Shown one piece after another: positions 22,480 through 34,425 of a DNA stretch of 64,000 nt. The stretch comes from Bubalus kerabau (lineage: Eukaryota; Chordata; Mammalia; Artiodactyla; Bovidae). Position 1 is the first letter of the stretch; every line of letters starts with the position of its first letter. The notes beneath the pieces are model-generated. The model was not told the DNA's origin. It saw only the letters and a program-made list of their open reading frames with translations, and did not search any database. The position numbers were made by a program, and so were the translations under genes. The DNA is taken from NCBI RefSeq assembly GCF_029407905.1, contig NC_073637.1:60264501-60328500 (forward strand), read 5' to 3'.

Positions 22480-23225
22480 GTTGTCCTTTACCAGCTCTTG
22501 TTCTTTTATTGTCTGCTGTCCTTTCAATATCCAGAGTGAGCTCCTAAAAACAGGAATAAGGTCCCTCCTCTGGCTCCTTCTTGTAACTTAGAATAAAAAT
22601 CCAAGATCCTGAGCGTGAACTGGCTTCTGTTACTTTCTCTGCAGTCTCCTCTAATACAGGGTCTTTTTTCCTAGTACCTTGGCACTCCAAACCCTTGGAC
22701 TGCAAGGAGATCAAACCAGTCAATCCTAAAGAAAATCAGTCCTGAATATTCATCGGAATGACTGATGCTGAAGCTGAAACCCCAATATTTTGGCCACCTG
22801 ATGTGAAGAGCTGACTCATTGGAAAAGACCCTGATGCTGGGAAAGATTGAAGGCAGGAGGAGAAGGGGACAACAGAAAATGAGATGGTTGGATGGCATCA
22901 CCGACTCGATGGACATGAGCTCGAGCAAGCTCTGGGAGCTGGTGATGGACAGGAAGACCTGGCGTGCTGCAGTCCATGGGGTCGCAAATAGTTGGACATG
23001 ACTGAGCGACTGAACTGAACTGACACTCCAAACTCACTTCCACTTCTAGGCTTCTGCACCTACTGTTCCTTCTGCCTGGCCTGCTTTCCCCTAGATCTTC
23101 AAAAGCTCTCTTCTTCATTTCAGAGTCATCTCCCCAGAGAAACTGGCCCTAAACATTCCTAGGGTCAGGAGTGCTTTTGTTTCAAATCCTGATTCCACTT
23201 CTTAGGATCATTCTGGCCTTGCCTG
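22480..23225 (+). mobile_element. L2 LINE fragment split by BovB
   Basis: Left part: gtgagctcctaaaaacagg, ctcctctggctccttc, taacttagaataaaaatcc. Right part (from 23034): ggcttctgcacctactgttcc, ttctgcctgg, cccctagatcttc and a cagagtcatctcc end. This follows the L2 3' region. The BovB at 22693-23023 interrupts it with a clear duplication. Confidence 0.75.
22693..23023 (+). mobile_element. BovB 3' fragment inserted in L2
   Basis: It covers the last 330 bp of BovB, ending in gactgagcgactgaactgaact. The exact duplication cactccaaac lies at 22683-22692 and 23024-23033. The 60-codon frame inside (RRRRGQQKMRWLDG) is the C-terminal basic tail of the BovB protein. Confidence 0.95.
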
Positions 23226-23616
23226 TGAAGTAGCTATTTGAGAACGATTTCAGAATCAAATCACAGAAAGCACTGTGAACAGTGCCTTTAACTTTCTGTG
23301 TTCACAGAGATGCCAAATATTAATTATTAACATTGTTTAATATATCTATCATAACATTAAATTATTTTATTTATTGGTATTTTCCTTATTTTTTGGCTAT
23401 TTACTCATGAAACAATACGAATTCTTTCAGTGAAGAAATCTTGGTTTTCCTCTTCTCCATCTTCAGTATTTCTGACAGTGTTAGATTCATGGGGGGCACC
23501 TAAGAAGTAATTTGCTTACTTTTGGGCTATAAGGCAAAGTAGAAACGATTGACTTTTCTGTAGCCTAAACCTGAATTTTCCACCATCTGTGTCATCTTGG
23601 TCACTTTGGAGGCATC
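23226..23616. other. Unassigned AT-rich sequence
   Basis: Nothing recognisable is seen. Confidence 0.5.
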
Positions 23617-23628
23617 AGTTTCCTCCTT

Positions 23629-23874
23629 GCTACTGCTAAGTCACTTCAGTCGTGTCCGACTCTGTGCAACCCCATAAACGGCAGCCCAGCAGGCTCCCCC
23701 GTCCCTGGGATTCTCCAGGCAAGAACACTGGAGTGGGTTGCCATTTCCTTCTCCAATGCATGAAAGTGAAAAGTGAAAGTGAAGTCGCTCAGTTGTGTCC
23801 GACTCTCAGCGACCCCATGGACTGCAGCCTTTCAGGCTCCTCCATCCATGGGATTTTCCAGGCAAGAGTACTGG
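23629..23874 (-). mobile_element. Bov-A2 SINE, 5' truncated
   Basis: A minus-strand Bov-A2 lacking the last ~25 bp at its 5' end. It is flanked by the 12-bp duplication agtttcctcctt at 23617-23628 and 23875-23886. Confidence 0.94.
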
Positions 23875-23922
23875 AGTTTCCTCCTTAGTGAGATTCTATA
23901 TGGGATACAGTTTTGTCAATTT

Positions 23923-24009
23923 GGCGGAGCCTGGTGGGCTGCCATCTATGGGTCGCACAGAGTTGGACACGGCTGAAGTGACTTAGCAGCAGCAGCAGCA
24001 GCAGCAGCA
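23923..24009 (+). mobile_element. Bov-A 3' monomer fragment with long AGC tail
   Basis: Only the 3' ~65 bp of Bov-A are present, followed by about seven AGC units. It is oriented opposite to the adjacent truncated Bov-A2. No clear duplication is seen. Confidence 0.88.
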
Positions 24010-24019
24010 AGTGTGAAAA

Positions 24020-24237
24020 GGAGTTCCCAAGTGGCTCTAGTGGCAAAGAGCCTGCCTGCCAAAGCAGGAGACATTAGAGACACCAGTTCAATCCCTGGGT
24101 CAGGAAGATCCCTTGGAGAAGGGTATGGCAACCCACTCCACTGTCCTTGCCTGGAGAATCCCATGGACAGAAGAGCCTGGCAGGCTACAGTCCATGGGGT
24201 TGCAAAGAGCGGACATGATTTAGCAGGCAGCACGCAG
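24020..24237 (+). mobile_element. Bov-tA SINE
   Basis: A complete unit with a tRNA-like head (agttcccaagtggctctagtgg), B-box-like ccagttcaatccctggg, and Bov-A body. It is flanked by the 9-bp duplication gtgtgaaaa at 24011-24019 and 24238-24246. It landed right behind the AGC tail of the preceding Bov-A fragment. Confidence 0.93.
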
Positions 24238-24246
24238 GTGTGAAAA

Positions 24247-26214
24247 AGTACAATAATATATTAGGCAGCAGAGGGCAGCAGCATGCCAAAAATGCATCTG
24301 CAGCTCTAGCTCAGGTGTCTTCATTTTCCCTTGAGACGGGTAACCTGTATTTAAATATTCCAGCAAGTCATTAAGTCCTGTGAGATAAGGAAAGAATTGA
24401 TATCTTCAGAGAAATGATATGTAAACTGTCTTTTCTTTTTGTAAAAATAGTTTTCAATTTAAGGATGAAAGGAAAAGTCAGTCTTGCCTTCTGATTTTAT
24501 TTCCATGTGGGAAAGCAGTTAATATTGGGACCCATAAGATTTGGATTTAAGGATTGTGGTGCTGGTATTTCCACTCCTCCCTTCTACTAGCTTATGGCCT
24601 TAGGAATGTTGAGAATAAGTAGCTGATGATAACTTATCTATAATAATACTATTCAATTCTTAGGCCAACCCTATGAATTAGATATTAGAACACCAAACAG
24701 TGAGAGATAAGTCATGTGCCTAAAATCACACAGCTGGGATATATGAGCTCTGAAAGGAAGCCATTAACTATTTATAAGAATCTGCTTAGTTTAAAAGTAA
24801 ACAAGGGACTATATGAACCTCTTGCAAGTAAATGAAAACTAAGAAGTGAGAAAAATTTTTTTCATTTGCTTGAGAAATTAGATCATCAAATAAGAGATTC
24901 AATATTCAGTTAACTCAGTATCTGGAAGACCTACCAATAGTAATTCAAGATAATTTGAGAGTCCTTTTGAGACACTGACTTTCTACACCTTCATCCTGCT
25001 TTTTATTTTTTAAATATTTAGATCATAGTTCAGCTGGCCTTACCTTCATGGGTCTATTCTTCTGATCAATTTCTTACCTATATCTGTAACTTTCCCTTCT
25101 CTATTCTCAGCTATTCTAGTACCTTTCATGCTTTTTTTTTTCTCTTTCACCATCTTAAAAAGAATACTCATCAGTTCAAATATTAACATTTGCTATCTAG
25201 AAATGTCATAAGGAAAGGAAATACATGCCAATAAGAAAGGGAAAACATGTGGGAAGGGGATACAGAAAGGTTTCAAGAAGAGAGGAAAGAGAAAAGGCCA
25301 GGTCGCAATGTTTGTGTAGGCACAGTCACGGCCACGTGTGCATGTCAAGCAGAAACTCACCGATGATTAAACGCTGACCTCTTTGGACTTCTATGAGAAA
25401 TTTAGCCTATTCTTTGAGGGAAGTAAATTAGCTTATTCGAAGACAAACCTTCTGAAACTCTCTACTCTGCTCCACATTATCAATCATTTCCTTCTCTGCT
25501 GAATTACTCTCAAATTATGCTGCTATTTCGCCCATTTTAAAAAAGCCCTCTTTGACCCAATTTACTCCATAGATGAGCAATTCCTTCTGTTGCTCCCTAT
25601 TCTGGATTTAAAAAAAAAAAGCTCCTTGACTTTTTCCTTATTCACCATTTCTAACTCCTGCTTTCCCAAGTTCTCAACTCAACAGCTTTCCTATATGGGT
25701 GGGACACTAAAAAAATGCTGATTGGAAGTGCAGCTTGTCAGTTGTCATCTTGACTCTAAGAGCCTCTAGTTGAGCCCATTCCTAGGAGAATTCTTAACAT
25801 GAATAATTAGGTGTTTTCTCCTAGGTCAATGTACTTTTATAAAAGACATTATTTTGGTTCTACCTTTATTCCTACTTCATGAAATATTCAGTATCACCAA
25901 CTACATTTCAGGGGTTCTGCACTATAAGTTTTGGGCTTCTCAGCTTTTCCCAATGTTAGCCTTAGCTTTCTTGGGTCTGCCAAGCTGTCTGCTTTACAAC
26001 TTACAAGATATTTTAACTGTTATCTCCTCTCTGTATTCCTTTAACCTATATTGTCCTTCTAAAAAAGTCACTTTACTGTCATTTTAGTTGAGCATCAAAA
26101 AGGAATTGACCTTAATGGCTGTGTTTAATCTGCTATTTTAACTGGAAGTCATGTTTTTAAGATGTCTGAAATACTTAGGAGCATCTAACTTATGGTTGTT
26201 TTTAATGCAAGTTA
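24247..26214. other. Unassigned sequence
   Basis: A weak MIR-like patch (ccaaccctatgaattag to cacacagctggg, about 24660-24730) is the only hint of a repeat. The 77-codon frame at 25854-26087 is hydrophobic by composition but has no motif and no exon context. Confidence 0.5.
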
Positions 26215-26336
26215 ATAGGTTGGTGCAAACACAATTGTGATTTCAAACCATGAATTTTAAGTCACTATAAATAGATTCAAACATATCTTTATTAATCAAA
26301 ATAGGAACCATTACAATCAACACATTTTTGCCAACA

Positions 26337-26558
26337 AGTGTGTGTGTGTGTGTGTGTTAGTCTCTCAGTCATGTCTGACTCTTTGCAACCCCATGAACTG
26401 TAGCCTGCCAGACTCCTCTGTCCATTTAATTCTCCAGGCAAGAATACTGGAGTGGGTTGCCATTTCCTCTGCCAGGAGATGTTCCTGACCCAGGGATCAA
26501 ACCCAGGTCTCCTGCATTGCAAGGAGACTCTTTACCATCTGAGTAACCAGGGAAGCCT
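26337..26558 (-). mobile_element. Bov-tA SINE inside the mariner
   Basis: A minus-strand copy whose 3' tail is a (GT)n microsatellite (26338-26357). It has the Bov-A body, then the tRNA-like head ending at gggaagcc. It splits the transposase gene just before its C-terminal codons. Confidence 0.92.
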
Positions 26559-26560
26559 AC

Positions 26561-26595
26561 TCCAGGTTCCTGTAGGAACCTGGAATAAGCTTATT
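26561..26595. repeat. Two adjacent palindromes
   Basis: Arms tccaggttcct (26561-26571) and aggaacctgga (26574-26584) are perfect reverse complements around two bases. They are followed directly by the perfect palindrome aataagcttatt (26584-26595). They lie between the Bov-tA head and mariner sequence. Confidence 0.88.
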
Positions 26596-26965
26596 TCTTT
26601 AGTGTAAAAATCTGTGCTTCAGTATTCGATGAACTTTTAGTAAATATTTTCTGCCTTCTGCTGGTTGTGGAAGAGTTTCCCCTGCAAAAAGTTGTTGAGA
26701 TGCTTGAAGAAGTGGTAATTGGCTGGCAAGAGGTGAGGCGAATATGACAGATGAGGCTAAACTTCTGTAGCCCTATTCATTCAGCTTCTGAAGTGTTGGT
26801 TGTGCAACGTGCAACTGGACGTTATCATGTAGAAGAATTAGGCCTTTCCTGTTGACCAGTGCTGGCTGCAGGTGTGGCAGTTTTCGAGATATCTCATCAA
26901 TTTGCTGAGCATACTTCTCAGATATGATGGTTTTGCCAGGATTTAGAGAGCTGTAGTGGATCAGA

Positions 26966-27237
26966 GGAGAAGGCAATGGCACCCCACTCCAGTACTCTTG
27001 CCTGGAAAATCCCATGGACAGAGGAGCCTGGTAGGCTGCAGTCCATGGGGTCGCTAAGAGTCAGACATGACTTAGCGACTTCACTTTGACTTTTCACTTT
27101 CATGCATTGGAGAAGGAAATGGCAACCCATTCCAGTATTCTTGCCTAGAGAATCCCAGGGATGGGGGAGCCTGGTGGGCTGCCGTCTATGGGGTTGCACA
27201 GAGTCAGACATGACTGAAGCGACTTAGCAGCAGCAGC
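26966..27237 (+). mobile_element. Bov-A2 SINE inside the mariner
   Basis: A complete forward Bov-A2 with a short AGC tail. The exact 11-bp duplication agtggatcaga lies at 26955-26965 and 27238-27248, in the transposase coding part. Confidence 0.96.
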
Positions 27238-28057
27238 AGTGGATCAGATGAGCAGCAGACCACCAAGCAGTGACCATAACCTTTTTTTTTGGTGCAAGTT
27301 TGGCTTTGAGAAGTGCTTTGGAGCTTCTTCTCAGTCCAACCACTGAGCTGGGCATCGCTGGTTGTCATGTACAATCCACTTGTTTTGCACCCCGCAATCT
27401 GATTGAGAAATGGTTCACTGTTGCATACAATAAGAGAAGAGACACTTGAAAACAACAATTTTTTGATTTGCTGTCAGCTGGTGAGGCACCCACTTATTGA
27501 GTTTTTTCACCTTTCCAATTTCCTCCAAATGCCAAATGACTATATAGAATTGTCAATGTTGAGTTCTTCAGAAACTTCTGTAGTTGTAAGAGGATCAGCT
27601 TCGATGGTTGCTCTCAATGAGTCACTGTTAACTTCTGATGGCCGACCACTGTGCTCCTCATCTTCAAGGCTTTTGTCTCCTTTGCAAAACTTCATAAACC
27701 ACCACCTCACTGTACGTTTGTCACCAGTTCCTGGGCCAAATAGGTTGTTGACATTTTGAGCTGTCTCTGCTGCTTTATGACCCATTTTTAACTTGAATAA
27801 GAAAATTTCTAGAATTTGCTTTTTATCTAACCTCATTTTCCCTAGTCTAAAATAAATATACACAGCAAGTAATAAGTCAGTAGCAAAAAAACATAAAGTG
27901 AGAGATGTGCATTAAAAATGTATAACATAACCACATTTAATAATGTATTCCAATATCAAATGACAAAGTTCAACAGTGTAAAACCTCAATTACTTTTGCA
28001 CCAACCTAATACTATTTAAAAAAATTGAAGTATAGTTGAGTTACAATATTATATAAT

Positions 28058-28665
28058 GGAAAGAGTGAAAGACTTTTTCTTGGGCTCCAAAATCACTGTG
28101 GATGGTAACTGCAGCCATGAAATTAAAAGATGCTTGCTCCTTGGAAGAAAAGCTATGACAAACCTAGACAGCATATTAAAAAGCAGAGACATTACTTTGC
28201 CAATAAAGGTCCGTCTAGTCAAAGCTATGGTTTTTCCAGTAGTCATGTATGGATTTGAGAGTTGGACCATAAAGAAAGCTGACTGCTGAAGAACTGATGC
28301 TTTAGAATTGTGGTGTTGGAGAAGACTCTTGAGAGTCCCTTGGACCGCAAGGAGATCAAACCAGTCAATCCTAAAGGAGATCAGTCCTGAATATTCATTG
28401 GAAGGACTGATGCTGAAGCTGACAATATGTAGGTCACCTGATGTGAAAAGTTAAATGATTGGAAAAAATCCTGATGCTGGGAAAGATTGAAGGTAGAAGG
28501 AGAAGGGGACGACAGAGGATGAGATGGTTGGATGGCATCACCGACTCAATGGACGTGAGTTTGAGCAAGCTCTGGGAGATGGTGAAGGACAGGGAAGCCT
28601 GGCGTGCTTCAGTTCATTGTGTTGCAAAGAGTTGGACATGACTGAGCAACTAAACAACAACAAAT
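28058..28665 (+). mobile_element. BovB 3' fragment
   Basis: It starts in the coding part (ttgggctccaaaatcactg) and runs to the gactgagcaactaaacaacaac end. Frames are broken: the 77-codon frame at 28056-28289 stops after KKADC, and a basic tail follows at 28459-28641. Bases 28020-28050 before it (ttgaagtatagttgag) look like a scrap of L1 3'UTR. No duplication was found. Confidence 0.9.
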
Positions 28666-30764
28666 GTCCCTCAAACAGGACACCTAGGGAGTGAAAGGGA
28701 ACCTCAGGGAATGTCTGAGGGGCTGGCGGTTTGAAGTAATTACATGTAGTTAGACATTCTCTGGTGTGATTATATAGGACTCCAGAGAATAAGCATATCT
28801 GTTACCTGAAAGGAATACTGTAACAAGGTAGAACAGCTTATTGAGTCTGTTATTAGGACGCACTCGATAATAGTGCTATGTTGTTTATACTACACTATCA
28901 ATAGCATATTTCATCAGCAAGAACTTTGATAGAAAAGAAAGAAAAATTATAACTATGTCTGGATATTATTTACTATCTCCAACTATTATTAAAAAGTTCC
29001 CTAGAGAAGTCAAAGGTCTTTATTTCTAATCTACCCCAGTTGTCTCTAAGAAATCTACTTGCTTTGTGACTACTTTGTGATTAAGTCTATAGACTTCTCC
29101 AAATTCTCCCTGTTCAATATATTAGTGATTCCTTCATAAATTAAGCCTGCTTGTCAAGTGATAAGTTATAGCAGTTAATTTCTAAAAACAGGAAGTACAA
29201 CACTGCTGCTTCTTTGTAAGTTATTGTATCTACTTTATATAAAATGTGGTGCTTTCCCTCTAACTACACTATTATTAAGTTCTACTCATAAACTTAGTAA
29301 GAAATTTGGCTTTTTAAGGTTGGCAAAGCCAAAATTAAAGAGTTGTAGAAGACTTCTTATTTAATTTTGTTTAATGATTTCCACTGTTGAACACTTGTCC
29401 TTGAGAAGAAATATACAGTAAGCTCTGTAATGACAGGGTATTTCTGTTTTGTTCCACATGCTAGATAACCATTTATTCACAGAATAAATGTGAAAGAAAA
29501 TTTCATTGTACAGTTTTGCTATTTTTAGCTGCCATACAGAACAAGTGTCTTATTTTTGTCTTATTATTAAAGTTTATACTTCCACATAATCTTGTCTTAT
29601 CTACTAGGTCTTTGTTATTTTTATTTCTCTCCAAGTAAGCTATCTTGAGTCTTGAACAATATTTGTTTTTCAATACATTAAAAAAATTAGTTGTCTGGCT
29701 TTTTTTTTTTATCACTTATCAGATAGTATTTTAGAAAATTTATCAGTCACTGGCTAGAAAATGTTCAATATTCTGCCCTTTTTTTTTTTTCCATACTAGC
29801 ATTGCTTTTAAGAATCTAAATATTGTCATCTTACAGCAAGTAAACATGAGATTAAATTATTATAATTTTATTTTACTCATCTGTTCTCATGTTTAGAGTG
29901 AAAAAGGTATTTGCTTCTAGACATTTCTACTAATAAAATGGAAATGGAAACAAGAAAAATAAAAAAAAAAATTAATAGAAGTAAGATAAATGTTTTAAAT
30001 ATTTTAAAAACCCATATCACAACAGCAAAATATTACAGACAGCTATTATAATGACAGCTCTTAAAGTTCAAGGTTAGCAATTTCTGGTGCTTATTCCATA
30101 GAAGGGACACTATACAAATATCCAAACTCATTCTTATTTGCATGAGATTCTACCATTTGGTTAATTTTCCAAATGCTTCACTAGTAGGATCCTGCTTTCC
30201 CTAACTATGACTGACATTTCAAGCATTAATAAATGAGAAATAAAAAATAGGCATAATTTCAAAAACTTACTTCTCAGCTTCACGGATCCTGGGCATATTT
30301 TTTTAGAATTCAGCCTTCTGCAGTAGTGGGCTGGCAGGTTGTCTTTCAAACACTCTTGCTATTTCATTGGATTTATTTCCATCCCAAATTCTAAATCCAA
30401 ATACAGAGTGTCTTTGAATAGCATCATTTTTTCTCCATCTTTAGCAGACTACTGAAGTGAGAAGTCTACACCTTCCCACTTGTCTTCCTCTGACTAATTT
30501 TAAGAAGACTTTAAAGCTGGGTAAAACAGTGATAGCCAAAAGAATGAAGCAACAAGTATGTGCTTTAGGTTCGAAAGAGCAAGTTATTCATTTACTCAAG
30601 AAATGTTATGAGAAGTATTTAGTTACTTAGATTAAACACAGTCAGAGGGAAGAATATTTAAATATGTCAGCCCCAAGTTGTTTCTCATGAAATATTAGCT
30701 TCAGTAATATTACATTTTCTGAAATACAAAGTATATTTCTTCATCAAAAAATGAAAAAGATAAC
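28666..30764. other. AT-rich unassigned sequence
   Basis: Many short A and T runs and dense stop codons; no gene or named repeat is supported. Confidence 0.55.
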
Positions 30765-31395
30765 AGGAAATAACAAGTGCTGTTGAGAACGCAGAGGAAT
30801 TAGAACCCTAGGGGACCATTGGCAGGACTATAAAATGGCACAACCACCATGCAAAACAGTATGTAAGTTTCTCAAAAAAATAAAAGTAGAACTACCATAG
30901 CATCCAGGAATACTACTTCCAGATGTATATACAAAAGAATGGAAAGCTGGGTCTCAGAGAAATATTTGCATACCCATGTTCATAACAGCACTGTTCACAA
31001 TGGCCAAGAGTTGGAAGCAACCTAAATGTGCATCAAAGGGTGAATGGATACATGAAATGCAGTGTATACATACAACACAATATCACTCAGTCCTAATAAG
31101 GAAGGAAATCCTGTCACATGCCACAATATTGAGGGGTCTTAAGAACACTTCACGCTAAGTGAAATAAGCCAGTCACAGAAAGACAAATATTTTATGATTC
31201 CACCTGCATAAGGTATCCAAAGTAGTCATATTCATAAAAACAGAAAGTAGAATGATAGTTAACAAGGGCTAAAAGGGAGGGGAAAATGGAAAAATATGTT
31301 TTATGCAAGATGAAAAAGGATGTTTCACAACAAGGTGAATACACTTAATGCTACTGAACTGTACACGCAAAAGTGGTTAAGATGGTAAGAAAAAG
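30765..31395 (+). mobile_element. L1 LINE 3' fragment (old)
   Basis: The order ataacaagtgctgttgagaacg, gcaaaacagtatg, agtagaactaccatag, gttcataacagcactg, gccaagagttggaagcaacc and agtgaaataagccagtcac follows the end of L1 ORF2, then the 3'UTR. Frames are broken. Confidence 0.85.
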
Positions 31396-31689
31396 GATAT
31401 ATTGTTTGAAAAGCTTCCTATTTAAACTGTTCTCTGCCTATCATTCTGTGTGTTTAAAATCACAGGGGCTAGTCATACATAGGACGTAAACGGTGGTCAT
31501 TAGGATATATTTTCCAGGCTAAATCATCAATAATGCAAGCAGCTGGAAGTCTGTGGTCATTCAAAACACACACACTTCTGCTGTGAAAATTCTTGGGTTT
31601 TTGACCAATCATCACTACCCCCAAACTTCACTGATTTAAAGAACTGCACAGCTCATGAAGGCTAAATTGCACAAAATCAAGCACAGAGA

Positions 31690-31935
31690 TAGCACAGTGA
31701 TTAAGAATATGGGCTCAGAATTCAGCCTTTCTGAGTCTGAATCCTGGCTTCCCTACTTAGAAGCTATATGCATGACTTTGGAAATTCTTAACTTTTCTGA
31801 ACTTTAAGCTTTCTCTCATCTGAGTGGTAAAAAAAAGTTGTAATTACTTTGTGTGGCTCTCATGAGCAGTACATCCAATGAAGCATGCAAAGGCTTACTG
31901 TACATAACAGTACATATGTGCTGGCACATAACACT
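31690..31935 (+). mobile_element. MIR SINE
   Basis: Forward order: tagcacagtgattaagaatatggg, ttctgagtctgaatcctgg, gcatgactttgg, tctgaactttaagc, ctcatctgagtgg, consistent with MIR. Confidence 0.75.
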
Positions 31936-33009
31936 TAAATGTTGGCTATCGTTATAACTTTTTCTTTTTTGGAAGAGATATTTGAAGCTATAGCTTTGTT
32001 CTCAATATTCTGAGTGGGAAAATGAGTCAGACTGTTTTAATGAGTCTCTGAAATCAGGCTTTATAATTACTTTGATTTTGTAGATTACCTGGTTCCTTCA
32101 AATACTAAGATATTAAATATTCAAATATTAATGGTATTAATTTTTACCATTGTTACTTTCAAACTCTATGAGATCTTTTGAAGTAGTAAGAGAATTCTGT
32201 TTTAAGTAGTAATAGAAAGAATACTAAACTTGTAGTAAGTAACCATATGACAGGGTAGATATGCTGTTGACTACTAGCTAAGTTACACTGAGTACATGTA
32301 TAAACTTTACATTTTGTGTCAATATCTTCATATGGAAAATTAGATTAATTTCTATTAAAAGCGTGAAAATTAAATGTGATCAACTGTAATCATGCTTACC
32401 AAAAACAGCTGTAAACACTACTATGGTACAAATGTAAGAAGTTTATTAGAGTTATTTGATAATTAAGATGTATGGATTAAGAATCAAGTATATATAGGAT
32501 GTATATTATTAGTAACTGTTCATTGTGGAGTCATTGCACAGGGCAAAAAAATGTTAGCCAATTACATGCAGGTTTGCCTTGATGGATGAAAATGGTATTT
32601 TTGTCTTTTACATGGACTCAAAGTGCAAACTCAGCTAGACTGTTAACAGGTTAACCCAGAAACTTGGGTCCATGGAACAGCCTGCTCTAAGATTTCCATT
32701 CTAGTCACTGCTTCTTCCAGGTTCCTACAATCTTTGGGCCCTTCAAACACAGACTGAAGAAAGATTTTATTAATAGTGAATTTTCTCCCTTCTCATTTAT
32801 AGAAATAGATGCCACATAAAAATGGGAGCATTCAATAATTGTGTAAGGGAAGCTATATGTACTTAACCATCTTCTCATAAAGATTCACAAGTCTGGAAGG
32901 TAGTCATTTAGACAAGATATTCAATTTTAGATATCAACAAAAAATTATCAAATATCATCATTGAGGGATAACATAACAAAGGCTAATATTTGAGTGCTTT
33001 TCTGTGTTG

Positions 33010-33205
33010 GACATTCTGAGCAATTTACTTGCTTTATTTAAGTTAATCTTTACAATGATTTTGAGGCAGATATGTTCTATTCATACTATATATAAGGTAA
33101 CTGAGGTATACAAAAGTAAAGAAACTTACCTAAAGTCACACAACTAGTAATGGCTGAACTAAAATTTGAGCTTAACCCTCTGACTCCAGAGCCAGCAAAC
33201 TCAGC
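33010..33205 (-). mobile_element. MIR SINE
   Basis: Reverse order: tttaagttaatctttacaatg, gaggcagatatgttctatt, aaggtaactgagg, ttacctaaagtcacacaactagtaatgg, ctccagagcc. Confidence 0.75.
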
Positions 33206-34425
33206 CACATGGCTTTCCAGCAACCTTCCCCCAACACTCTGAGATGAGCAGAGATGTAAAAATAGTCACTCACCCTCCCACTTGGGCTTAGTTTTCCTAC
33301 TTAATTTTATTTAGCTAGAGGCTGGCAGGCCCAGGAATCTACAAAATGAGGGCTAACCCTGGGCTCAGGTAAGATGAAAGGACACGGAGAAGAGCCAGAA
33401 GTGTGAGGCGAATCGGAGTGAGGAGTTTCCAGGGTCAAGGAACAGCCATTACAGGATGTCAGACAGAACAGGACAAGTTTCAAGTGGTCATTGTGTAACC
33501 AACCATAGCCACAGATAGGGAATCACAGCAAAAGCCAAGCAGCAAGCCAGGAACCAGTCAGCTCAAAAATTCTGGAATCAAAAAAGCCATGGCTAGAGGC
33601 AGGCAAAGGAGTAGGGAGTCAAGAATTTCAAGAGCTAGGAGGGGTCAGTCCAAGTCAATAAAAAAAGAGGGAGCATTTATCTCAGGAGGATATTTCTATT
33701 TAAGAGAAAGATTGAAAAGATTATCTAAGTAGGAACTAAGGTCAAAGGTGCCAATCATAGTATAAATAGTAGTTGAGTTCAGATGATGGCAGAAACAGGG
33801 AAGAGAGTCAACAGGAAGTCAAGGACAACCTTGTTGACCAGAACAATGCAAACACCATGTAAATACTTTTGAACTAATGAAAAAGTAAATGACAGATGAG
33901 TTAAGTATTTTGCTAACTAATGAACTGAGTACTCAAGAGTCCAGACTTCAGATGCAAGCAGGACAGTGGAACTAACCTATGTTACAAATTAACAACTGAC
34001 CTATTTTACAACCACATTAAATATGTAAGATTTTTCTTCCTGTCACATTTTTACAATGTACATAAAGACACACATACAAACACATACACATATATACAAT
34101 TATATACATACACTCATAGAGTATATATAGTAAATTTTTAATTCCTTAAAATGTTGACAAGGAAGCTATGCTGAAACATGAGAAGAACTGACTGATTTGT
34201 ATTCCTGAACCATACGGAACTATATATATCCTATATATGAACTCATTTCTTTATGAAGTAGACAAAGTTCTGATAACTTCTATCAGAGTAACCATAATAT
34301 ATCCAATGCTAACTTAACTAGAAGGAAAATTATCAAGTCTTGTATTTCTGCTTTAGGAAACTATGCTGTTTCAGTTAGTATAGCCAGGAGACAGAAAAGA
34401 ATATAAGGAACAATTTAGTTATAAG

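Larger units (their letters stand above)
26292..27836 (-). pseudogene. Mariner transposase, decayed (HSMAR2-like)
   Basis: The frame opens near 27836 (MRLDKKQILEIF) and shows the paired helix-turn-helix DNA-binding region with GHKAAETA, FGPGTGD and LEDEEHSGRPS, then stops at 27540. The catalytic part continues in other frames: ALVNRKGLILLHDN around 26820-26870 keeps the second catalytic Asp region. The C-terminus (WQKCVDCNGSYFD) ends with TAA at 26292. The first Asp region (usually CDEKW) reads GCKTSG. The third (usually a Pro-Thr-Asp-Tyr motif) reads Pro-Ala-Asn-Tyr. Two SINEs split it. A cut-and-paste DDD transposase family; this copy cannot be active. Confidence 0.9.
26215..28010 (-). mobile_element. 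Mariner DNA transposon, HSMAR2-like, with both terminal inverted repeats
   Basis: The left end taggttggtgcaaa (26216 on) and the reverse complement of the right end (28008 leftward) share the same first 14 bases, with TA next to each. The interior encodes a mariner transposase on the minus strand. After removing the Bov-tA and Bov-A2 inside, the element is about 1.3 kb, the usual mariner size. Family assignment rests on the readable transposase segments. Confidence 0.92.
31396..34424. other. Mostly unassigned sequence with two MIR copies
   Basis: The two MIRs are listed separately. The rest is AT-rich with short tandem ACACAT/ATAC patches near 34070-34130. No exon is seen. Confidence 0.5.

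Noticed and set aside
27403..27759. 118-codon plus-strand frame
   Set aside because: It is the antisense shadow of the mariner transposase coding strand.
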